A stretch of 64,000 nt of DNA, taken from contig DAOQSN010000023.1 of NCBI GenBank assembly GCA_035356615.1, positions 24,380 to 88,379 of the forward strand. Direction: 5' to 3'. The position numbers and the translations under genes were made by a program. The stretch comes from JAKQDH01 sp029558835 (lineage in GTDB: Bacteria; Planctomycetota; Phycisphaerae; UBA1845). Position 1 is the stretch's first letter. Each line of letters starts with the position of its first letter. Under the pieces are notes generated by a model. That model saw only the letters and a list, made by a program, of their open reading frames with translations. It was not told the DNA's origin and made no database searches. Positions 42,704 through 50,900 of this stretch are shown piece after piece.

Positions 42704-43677
42704 GTGCCCTCCGGATGATGGAGCCGCCCGGCCGACGCCGACCAGTCCGGCTCAGCACGCACCTCGGCTGCGTCACGCTGAAGTTGCTCAACCAACTCGG
42801 GCGGCGACTCGAAACGCCGCTGCTCCCGCAACCAGCGATGCAGCTCCACGCCGAGCACCTGCCCGTACAAGTCACCCTGGAAATCCAACAAATACGCCTC
42901 AAGCTGCCGTTGCCCCGGGCCGAATGTTACCCGCGTACCGATGCTGACCGCCGCCCGGTACGGCCTGTCACCCACGACCACGCGACCGGCGTACACGCCG
43001 TCGCCCGGCAGCAGTTGCTCCGTCACGTCCACGTTGGCCGTCGGGAACCCGAGCTTTCGACCCCGCCGCGCCCCGCTGGATACTGTGCCCATCAGGGTAT
43101 ATGGCCGGCCCAGGCACAGCGCGGCCCGATGCACCTTCCCCTGCTCCAGCAGCCGCCGGATCAGCGAACTCGACACCATGACGGTCTCGCCCTGGTCCAC
43201 CTGCACGGTGACGGGCTCGACGACGTGGACCTGGAACCCGTGCCGCTGCCCCAGTCGCTGTAGCAGTTCAGCGTTGCCCCGCCGGCCGCGACCGAAGCCG
43301 AACGACGGCCCCTCCACCATGTGCGTCGGATGCAAACGGCGAACGAGCACCGTCTCCACGAAGTCCTCGGGCTCCATGCCCAGCAGCGCCGGCTCGCTCC
43401 GGGCGACCACCGTGATGTCAGCGCCCGCGTCCGCAAGGTAACCCAGCTTCTGCTCCGGCAGCGACAGACGCGGCGGCGCCTGCGCCGCGCGCACCACACT
43501 CAACGGGTGCGGCTCGAACGTCAGCACCACGACCGGCCCGCCCGTGTTGGCCGCAAATAGCCCCGCCTGCGCGATGAGCTGCTGATGCGCGCGGTGCACG
43601 CCGTCGAAGTTCCCCACCGTCAGTACGCACTGGCTCAGCGGGGGCTCCAGTGTTTCGATGCCGTGGTAGACTTTCAC
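42700..43677 (-). CDS. ribF: Bifunctional riboflavin kinase / FAD synthetase
   Basis: The product is 325 residues from the GTG at 43677 (MKVYHGIETL). The N-terminal FAD synthetase domain has the nucleotidyl-transferase motif GNFDGVHRAHQ near 22-32, TFEPHPLSV near 58, and SSSLIRRLL near 150. The C-terminal riboflavin kinase domain has GRKLGFPTANV near 195 and the closing YGQVLGVELHRWLREQ segment. It makes FMN and FAD. An upstream in-frame extension of about 130 residues crosses palindromic repeats and is not real. GGGACG lies upstream of the GTG. Confidence 0.95.
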   Translation of the reverse strand: MKVYHGIETLEPPLSQCVLTVGNFDGVHRAHQQLIAQAGLFAANTGGPVVVLTFEPHPLSVVRAAQAPPRLSLPEQKLGYLADAGADITVVARSEPALLGMEPEDFVETVLVRRLHPTHMVEGPSFGFGRGRRGNAELLQRLGQRHGFQVHVVEPVTVQVDQGETVMVSSSLIRRLLEQGKVHRAALCLGRPYTLMGTVSSGARRGRKLGFPTANVDVTEQLLPGDGVYAGRVVVGDRPYRAAVSIGTRVTFGPGQRQLEAYLLDFQGDLYGQVLGVELHRWLREQRRFESPPELVEQLQRDAAEVRAEPDWSASAGRLHHPEGT

Positions 43678-44343
43678 CCGTTCGTCCCCGGCCGCCCTGC
43701 GCCGCCGTCCACACGCGGGACGTGAATCCGGCCAGCATAGCCCGCCGACTCCGCTCCAGCAACCCGAACCCCCAACCGCCCCGCTACAGCATGCGTGGAG
43801 AATCAGGCAGCTTCCAGCAAACCGCGAACCCACCGTACCCTCAGTGTTGCCACCCGCCGCATGCCTGTACCATCGCCCCCCTCGGAGATGCCGATGCAGG
43901 GCCACGCAACCGGGAAGCTGGGAGGGTGCCATGCCCAAGCCGAAGGCGCCGGCATGTTGTTGCAGACGGTAGCGTCGGGCACGTGAAAGCGCATGGCGGC
44001 GCTGCGCTTGGCCATGCCACCCTGCCCCCGCTGTGGGTCTCGCCACCGTGTGGAGCCATCCAGCGTCGTCCCACACTCAGATGCACTACTGCGGCGGACC
44101 CACCGCCGGTGCCGATAAAACCGTGGCGTCGCGTGCACCGGATCGCACCGCAACGAAACGCTGCGGAGCCAAACAGGACCACGCCAATGGGAAACCGGGA
44201 GGGTGGCATGCCCCAGCCGAGGGCGCCGGCATGCTGCTGCTGCGGTCGCCGGTCGCCAAGAAGGCATGGCGGCGCGGCGCTTGGCCATGCCACCCGGGTG
44301 TCGTTGTCGATCTCCCCAACGCGTGGAGGCATCTAGAGCCCGC
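43678..44343. repeat. Intergenic tandem duplication carrying two copies of repeat family A
   Basis: About 665 bases without genes between divergent ribF and the glycosyltransferase. Two similar blocks, about 43880-44066 and 44156-44338, are 276 bases apart. Each contains a two-armed element (43921-44024 and 44198-44295): a left arm GGGTGGCATGCCC-AGCCGA--GCGCCGGCATG and a right arm GCATGGCGGCGC-GCGCTTG, then GCCATGCCACC. The ends GGGTGGCATG and CATGCCACCC are inverted repeats. The second block ends at the glycosyltransferase start codon, so it contributes that gene's leader. Confidence 0.7.
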
Positions 44344-45342
44344 ATGAATCCGCCGGTCGTGTCCATCGTGATCCCCACCTACAACCGGTGCGGACTGCTC
44401 GCGCGAGCAATCGAGTCCGTCCGCGCCCAGACCTTCACCAACTGGGAGATCGTCCTCGTCGATGACGGCTCGACGGACGACACGCCGCGGGTGGCAGCGG
44501 ATTACGCCGCCCGCCTCGGCGACCGGCTCCACTACGTTCAACAGGCCAACGCCGGTAGCAGTGCCGCGCGCAACCGCGGCATCGACGTTGCCCGCGGTGA
44601 GTTCGTCTGCTTCCTCGATGCGGACGACGAGTTTCTCCCCCGCAAGCTGGAGCGCCAGGTGGCACTCTTCGAGCGCCGCCGGGAACTGGGCTTTGTGTAC
44701 AGCGACTTCGCGTACGTTACCTACGACGGCCACCGGCATCCCAGCGTCTGGGCGGACCTGTGCAGGCAGGGGTTCCGCGTGCCGCGAGAGGAAATCGAGC
44801 CCGGCCTGTGCATCTGCACAGGCGATCTCTTTGACACATTGCTCCAGGAGTACTTCATCGCCACGATCGTCGGGATGGTACGCCGCGGCGTGCTGGGCGC
44901 CGAGCTTCGCTTTCCCGCGGGCTGCGCCTATGCCGAGGAGTGGCTGTTCTACCTGAAGGTCGCCCGCGCTTGCCGCTGCGGCTTCGTCAACGAGCCGCTC
45001 AGCCTGCACCACCACGTCGAAGGCAGCCTCGCCCGCACGGATCGCCACCGTAACACGCAGCGCCTCCACGACCTGCTGGTAAGCATGCCGACCGAGCTGG
45101 CCCCGCTGTCGCCTCGTCATCACCGGACGATTCGCCGCAAGCTGGCCGACACCAGCCGCCAGCTCGGCTACGACCTGTACCACGGTGGGCACTACCGCGC
45201 CGCGGCCGAGCGCTTCGCGGAGTCGTGTCGCCATCGCCCGGCCATCGCTCCGGCGCTCCATTGGCTCGACGCCCGCGTAAGATCGCTGTTCTGCCGCGCC
45301 TTGCCCCCGGCCGCTCAAGAGCCGGCCCGCCCCGTCCGATAA
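44344..45342 (+). CDS. Family 2 glycosyltransferase
   Basis: The product is 332 residues. The GT-A fold starts VVSIVIPTYNRCGLLARAI at 5-23, with VDDGSTDDT at 39-47 and the metal-binding DADDE at 92-96. The EEWLFYLKVAR segment near 200 is the likely catalytic-base region. It transfers an unknown sugar from a nucleotide-sugar to a polysaccharide or glycan. There is no membrane segment. The C-terminal 70 residues are Arg-rich and helical. A methyltransferase gene follows after 32 bases on the same strand, so the two may act on one glycan. The ribosome-binding site is weak (AGAGCC). Confidence 0.92.
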   Translation: MNPPVVSIVIPTYNRCGLLARAIESVRAQTFTNWEIVLVDDGSTDDTPRVAADYAARLGDRLHYVQQANAGSSAARNRGIDVARGEFVCFLDADDEFLPRKLERQVALFERRRELGFVYSDFAYVTYDGHRHPSVWADLCRQGFRVPREEIEPGLCICTGDLFDTLLQEYFIATIVGMVRRGVLGAELRFPAGCAYAEEWLFYLKVARACRCGFVNEPLSLHHHVEGSLARTDRHRNTQRLHDLLVSMPTELAPLSPRHHRTIRRKLADTSRQLGYDLYHGGHYRAAAERFAESCRHRPAIAPALHWLDARVRSLFCRALPPAAQEPARPVR

Positions 45343-45374
45343 ACGCCGGTGGTCGTGAACCCGGAGCGTTACGC

Positions 45375-46064
45375 GTGATCGGCCTGGTGGACAAGCACTT
45401 CGTCCGTCGCGGCGGCGGCCTCGAGTTCGAGATGGAGGCCGCCTGGGTCCGGCGTCACCTGCCGCACTCCATCACGCGCGTGCTCGACATCGGTTGCGGC
45501 CGCGGCGACCTGTTTCACCTCGTGGAGCACGCCCGCGTCGTCGGCGTGGATCACTTGCTGGAAGGGCTCACCCTGACGCAACAGCGCTTTGCGGACGTCG
45601 GTCTCGTGTGCGCGGACGCCTGCCGCCTGCCCTTCGCCGACGGCTCCTTCGACGTCGTCACCGCCCAGCACGTCATCGAGCACCTCCCCGAGCCCGACGT
45701 GGCCGCCCGCGAGTGCTGCCGCGTGCTGCGGCCCGGCGGCATCCTGCTGCTGCTGACGCCGAATCGACACTTCATCGACCCGCGCGTCTTCGACGACCCC
45801 ACCCACGTCCACGTATTCGACCACCGCGAGTGCGCAGGACTGCTTGTGCGGAGCGGCTTCCGCATCGTCGATCTGCGGACCCTCGGGTTGCCGTGGTTCC
45901 GCGACTACGCCCACGCGGGTCCCGCCCAACGTCTTCTGTCCACCGGGCGCCTGCTGCCTGCCTGGCGTCTCCGCCGCTGGACCGTGCGCCGCGCCAAACA
46001 GCTCTCCAGCCTCCCCGGCCTGCGCTGGCGGGGCCAGACCCTCTGCTGCGCCGCCGTTGCCTGA
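45375..46064 (+). CDS. SAM-dependent methyltransferase (class I)
   Basis: The product is 229 residues from the GTG at 45375 (GGAG nine bases upstream); a longer frame exists but overlaps the previous gene. Motif I VLDIGCGRGDL is at 36-46, then the acidic end of strand 2 (VVGVDHLLEGL near 56), motif FADGSFDVVTAQHVIEHLPEP near 86-107 and the VLRPGGILLLLTPN motif near 115-130. This is the UbiE/COQ5-like or glycan-associated methyltransferase pattern; the substrate is not known. The glycosyltransferase just upstream makes a sugar or polysaccharide substrate plausible. Confidence 0.88.
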   Translation: MIGLVDKHFVRRGGGLEFEMEAAWVRRHLPHSITRVLDIGCGRGDLFHLVEHARVVGVDHLLEGLTLTQQRFADVGLVCADACRLPFADGSFDVVTAQHVIEHLPEPDVAARECCRVLRPGGILLLLTPNRHFIDPRVFDDPTHVHVFDHRECAGLLVRSGFRIVDLRTLGLPWFRDYAHAGPAQRLLSTGRLLPAWRLRRWTVRRAKQLSSLPGLRWRGQTLCCAAVA

Positions 46065-46282
46065 TCTCCCACCCTCATTCCGGCTGCCCGCCCGTCCGCA
46101 GTCACCCGGATGCCGGCGCTCGTGCGTGAGCACACACCGGGCTGCGGGCTCGAATGTGGCCGGAACCCCAACGCAGGCCGCCGATGTTCGCCCCTTGTAC
46201 CATCCCATGCTGACGGGACGAACGGTTGTGCGAGTGATGCGAACGTGCACGCCGGTTGGCTTCCGCCGCGCAGGGCAGTAGC

Positions 46283-47125
46283 ATGCCCCTCGGTCTGATG
46301 CGAGCGCACACGATGGGCGATGCTTCGTCGTCATCCTCACCGCCTCCCGCGCAGTGCCCTTGCGGGCAGGCGCAACCCGTCCTCACGCGCGCCCAGGTCC
46401 GTCGCGTCGATGAGTTGGCCGTCACGCGCTACCGCATGGTCGGCCTGATGCTGATGGAGAACGCCGGCCGCAACGCCGCGGAAGTCATCGACCGCGTCTA
46501 CGGCCCCCGCGCCGTGGCCTTCATCGCCTGCGGCCCCGGCAACAACGGCGGCGATGGCTGCGTCATCGCGCGACACCTGCACAACCGCGGGTGGGACGTT
46601 ACTCTGCTGCTGGCCGGCGAACCAACCCGGCTCACGCCCGACGCGGGCGTCAACTTCGGCATCGTCGAGGCCATGAACCTGCCGCGCATCGTCGCCCCGG
46701 ACGGCCCGTCCCAGCGGGCCGCCCTCACCCACGTGCGTCCCGACCATGTCATCGTGGACGCCCTGCTGGGCACCGGCTTCACCGGCCAGGTGCGCAGCCC
46801 GACGGCCGAGCTGATCAACGCCCTGAACGCCACCCCGCGCCGCGCCATGGTGGCCGTCGATGTCCCCTCCGGCCTCGACTGCGACACCGGCCGGCCCAGC
46901 AACGCCACCATCCGCGCCGACCTGACCATCACCTTCGTCGCCCTCAAGCCCGGCTTCCTCGCCTCCCCGGCCCCCTCCTTCGTCAGCCGAGTCGAAGTCG
47001 CCGACATCGGCATCCCCCAAGCTCTCCTGGCAGAGGTCGCCCCGCCCGAGCTTACGCCCGCCGCAGGTGGGGGTGGGCATGCGGCGCGCAACCCCTCTCC
47101 CGCGCAGGGGGAGGGGCAGGGGTGA
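46283..47125 (+). CDS. nnrE: NAD(P)H-hydrate epimerase (YjeF N-terminal domain)
   Basis: The product is about 280 residues. It repairs damaged NAD(P)HX by epimerisation. The YjeF_N fold shows LTRAQVRRVDE near 34-44, MLMENAGRNAAE near 56-67, the phosphate/K+ site GPGNNGGDG near 84-92, and DALLGTGF near 157 followed by DVPSGLDCDTG near 195. The dehydratase domain found in the fused form is absent. The last 20 or so residues (from AAGGGGHAARN) and the stop codon are encoded by a copy of palindromic repeat family B, so the native C-terminus has been replaced. The start is uncertain (ATGs at 46283, 46298 and 46313). Confidence 0.9.
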   Translation: MPLGLMRAHTMGDASSSSSPPPAQCPCGQAQPVLTRAQVRRVDELAVTRYRMVGLMLMENAGRNAAEVIDRVYGPRAVAFIACGPGNNGGDGCVIARHLHNRGWDVTLLLAGEPTRLTPDAGVNFGIVEAMNLPRIVAPDGPSQRAALTHVRPDHVIVDALLGTGFTGQVRSPTAELINALNATPRRAMVAVDVPSGLDCDTGRPSNATIRADLTITFVALKPGFLASPAPSFVSRVEVADIGIPQALLAEVAPPELTPAAGGGGHAARNPSPAQGEGQG

Positions 47126-47131
47126 GGGTGG
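47091..47131. repeat. Palindromic repeat, family B (copy 4), inside the 3' end of the epimerase gene
   Basis: ACCCCTCTCCCGCGCAGGG then GGAGGGGCAGGGGTGAGGGTG, in reverse orientation relative to the 34.75 kb copy. The TGA within GGGGTGAGGG is the stop codon of the epimerase gene. Confidence 0.7.
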
Positions 47132-47418
47132 GGGAAGCGCAGACGCCACGCGCGGCTCTCTCGGGCTGAATAAAGCACCACTTGATCCAGGTTTCGTCCG
47201 ATAACACCTACACCACGTAGGCGTTCATGTTATGATACAAGGCGGTTGTGTCTCCAGACTACCTGGCGCGGGTTGGGATAGGGAGGCGCGGAGGTAGGCA
47301 CGCGCGGTGGTCAGCGCATCGTCACGTTGTGCCAGTGACGCGACAGTTGCCAACGTTCCGCGCGGCCGCCTGCGGGCGCCGAGGTTCGCGAGGCGCACGG
47401 AACTTTGGGAAACATCCT
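47132..47418. other. Intergenic stretch after the epimerase gene
   Basis: About 290 bases. A small dyad AACxCCTAC-ACCAC-GTAGGxGTT lies at 47204-47226. No gene or clear promoter was seen. Confidence 0.4.
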
Positions 47419-47532
47419 TAGCAGCGTGTTGAAGAAGTAGCGTCGGCCCCCCGCGGCCGACGTGGGAGCCGCCACCCGCGCCGGTCTCAGAGGTTTGCGG
47501 CCCGGCTCCGGGAATTCTTCAACAGGCTGCTA
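47419..47532. mobile_element. MITE-like element, 114 bp
   Basis: The ends TAGCAGCGTGTTGAAGAA (47419-47436) and TTCTTCAACAGGCTGCTA (47515-47532) are inverted repeats with one mismatch in 18. The body is GC-rich, non-coding and contains CGGCCCCCCGCGGCCGACGT. A degenerate relative is at 57.43 kb. Both ends begin or finish with TA, compatible with insertion at TA. No transposase is present, so it would be non-autonomous. Confidence 0.65.
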
Positions 47533-47978
47533 GGGATCGACGGCCTGTTTCACGCATACCAGGTGTGGAGGAGCGAATCACGCGTTCGCCGCGGTGCGAG
47601 CTGGCTCCGTGGCGACGTGCGGTGAGCCTGAATGCCTCCCTATGACGGCAGGGACTTCCCATGTTCACGCGGCACGAATCGTATGGGCAAGGTGTTTCGT
47701 GTGTATTGGCTGCCCAGGCAGAATCTGAGGCCAGTCGCGCAAGAGCTGAAATGCCTCGCGGCGGAGTGTTTCGTCGGGTTGGCTGCGCGGCTTGTCCGTC
47801 ATCGCCCCCGGGCCAGGGACTCCTGGCATGTGGTGGTCGCGGTGGGGCGGACTGTCTCAGGTATAATACACGGTCGGAGTTGTCAGGGAGAAGTGCGGTA
47901 TCGTCCGACGCCAGGGCGGGCACCGTTGTCACGGCGGGTTCCAACGCAGCGCAAGTCACTCTCTAGGAGGTCGAAGCC
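47533..47978. other. Upstream region of the giant secreted protein gene
   Basis: About 445 bases. A TATAAT at 47862-47867 could be a -10 element, but the -35 is poor. Short plus-strand frames overlapping the next gene start look like chance. No terminator or riboswitch was recognised. Confidence 0.4.
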
Positions 47979-50900
47979 ATGTGTGCGAGTTTTCTTCGTC
48001 ATACGGGTCTGGTTGTGATCCTCATCGGGACTCTTGGGGCGGCGTGCTTCGGTGATACCTTGCTCGTGCCGGAGCAGTACCAGACGATCCAGGACGCAAT
48101 TGACCACGCGGTGTCAGGCCAGGACGAGGTTGTCATCGCCGACGCCGACGTGCCCTATACCGGAAAGGGCAATCGTGACCTCGACTTCAAGCTCAAGGCG
48201 ATCACCGTGCGGAGCGCGTCCGGCGACCCAGCTCTCTGCATAATCGACTGCGGAGGCAGCGCGGGTGACCCGCACTCCGGGTTCTACTTTCACTCGGAGG
48301 AAACGGCCGCGAGCGTGGTCGAGGGTTTGACTATCACGGGCGGGTACGCAGCCGGCAGCGGAGGGGGCGTTCTCTGCACCGGCGGAAGCAGCCCGACGCT
48401 GCGCAACTGCATAATCTCCAGAAACTACGCCGGGAGTTCTGGCGGCGGGCTCCACTGCTCCCAAAGCAACCCCACGTTGATCAACTGCACCATCGATCGG
48501 AACCAAGCCGGCTCCGGCGGCGGTATGGACTCCTCGGGCAACCCGACGCTCGACGGCTGCCGGATTACCGGGAACCAAGCTACCTACTCCGGCGGCGGCA
48601 TCCGCTGCACGGCAGGCAGCCCGACGCTGCTCAACTGCACGATTAGCGACAATCAAGCCTATGCCCCAAACGTCTACAGCAGTTACGGGGGCGGCATCTA
48701 CTGCTCCGGCGGGCTGACGCTGATCGATTGCATCATCACCGGAAACCTCAGCAGGGACGGCGGCGGCGTGTACGCGAACGGCAACCCGACGTTCGTCAAC
48801 TGCGAGATCACGCGGAATTCAGCATACGAGAGTGGTGGCGCCCTTTGGTCTTACAATTACAACGGCGCGCCGCCGGCGCTTACCAACTGCACGATCGCCG
48901 AGAACTGGGCTTGCTCCGCCGGTGGGGGGATCTACTCTGATGGCGCCCTGGCGCTTGCCAACTGCGCCATCGTTGATAACATCAGCGGCGTTGCCGGCGG
49001 CGGCATCTGGCACTACTGCAACTACTCCGTCTACTACATGACACTGATGAACTGCACGCTTCGAGGCAACTGGGCCTCCAATACGGGCGGTGGTATCTCT
49101 TGCGGCGGGGTGCGCGGGCCGACGCTGACGAACTGCATCCTGTGGGATGACACGCCGCAGGAGATTGTCGACAATTGCAGCCCTCCTGCGGTGGTGACCT
49201 ACTGCGACGTCCAAGGCGGCTGGACCGGCGACAGCAACATCGACGTTGATCCGCAGTTTGCCTTTCCTGGGGACCTCCGCCTCATGCCGAGTTCACCCTG
49301 CATTGACGTGGGCAACAATTCGGCCGTGCCGCCCGACACGTATGATCTCGACGGCGATAAGGACACTGATGAGCCCCTGCCATACGACTTGGGCGGTGGT
49401 CCGCGGTTCAGCGGCGACCCTGCGACCGTGGACATGGGCGCATACGAATTCAACCCTGCCGGCCCGGCCATCGCGTTGAGTCTGCCCGAGATCAGGTTCG
49501 TCGCACCGGAGGGAGGTGAGAACCCCGAGGACCAGGTGCTGTCGGTGCGGAACTGCGGGGTCGGGACGCTGGACTGGGAGATCAGCGGCCAGCCGGCGTG
49601 GTTGACGATCTCGCCCGACGCAGGGCAATCGGACGGAGCGATGAACGAGGCTGTGCTCAGCGTGGACACTGCCGGTCTGCCGACGGGGTCGTATACCGCG
49701 ACGCTTCAGGTGTCTGATGATATGGCGTCGAACACGCCCCGTGAGGTGATTGTCCGTTTGATCGTGGGGCGGGTGCTGGACGTTCCGACACTGGAGTATC
49801 CAACGATCCAGGCGGCGATCGACGCGGCCGAAGCCGGGGATTTCGTGGAGATCGCCGACGGGAGCTATACCGACGAAGGCAATCGTGACCTCGACTTTGG
49901 AGGCAAGGCGATCACCGTGCGGAGCGCGTCTGACAACCCCGCACTATGCGTGATCGACTGCGGGGGAGACGAGCAGAACCATCACCGCGGGTTCTTCTTC
50001 GACAGCATGGAGCGCGCCGACTCGGTCGTGCGCGGACTGACAATCAGCAACGGGTTCGTCGACGATTACGGCGCCGGCGTCCTCTGTCAGTGCAGCAGTC
50101 CCCGCCTGGTCAACTGCGTGATCACTGGCAACTCGACCACAAGTAGCGGCGGCGGGATCTACTGTGAATCCAGTTTCTTGACGCTCGAAGAATGCACGAT
50201 TACGAGCAACCACGCCGCGCGCAACGGCGGTGGCATGTACTGCTCCAACGACGGGGCGCGTCTCTCTGGTTGCACTATTGCTGGTAATCAGGCCGGACCG
50301 ACAGGCGGCGGGCACGGCGGTGGCGTTGCCCTCGGCGGCAGCAGAGCAAGATTCACCGATTGCACCGTTGGCCCGGACAACACCGCCGTTGGCAGCGGCG
50401 GCGGCATCCATCTCTCCGGCGCAGACCCCACGTTCACGAACTGCGCAATCAACGGCAATTCAGCAGGCTGGGACTTCGACGACAAAGGCGGCGGCGGCGG
50501 GGTATGCTGCTGCCGTGACGCGTCGACGTTCACGAGGTGCACGATCAGCGGCAATCGAGCCAGCGGCGGCGGTGGTGGGGTCCATGCGTTTTCAAGCAAC
50601 GTGAAGCTCTTGGCGTGCACAATCAGGGAGAATCTAGGCGGCGATTACTGGGGCGGTGGTGTGCGCTGCGTAAACGGCAGCCCCGCGATTGTCAACTGTG
50701 AAATTGCGGCGAACCGTGCGTGTGGCGGCGGCGGCATTGTGGTCCACTGCAGCAGCGCGGCGCTTACCGACTGTACGATCTGTGGGAACTCCGCTGAGGG
50801 TCCAGATAGTCGTGGTGGTGGCGTTTTACTCTCGTTCTACGGTGAGTTGCATCTCGGCAAGGCAATCCCCAGCACGGTGACGATTAGCGAGGAGGATCCC

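Noticed and set aside
47632..48018. 128-codon plus-strand frame upstream of and overlapping the giant secreted gene
   Set aside because: No ribosome-binding site or domain; the overlapping gene has a strong site and a signal peptide.
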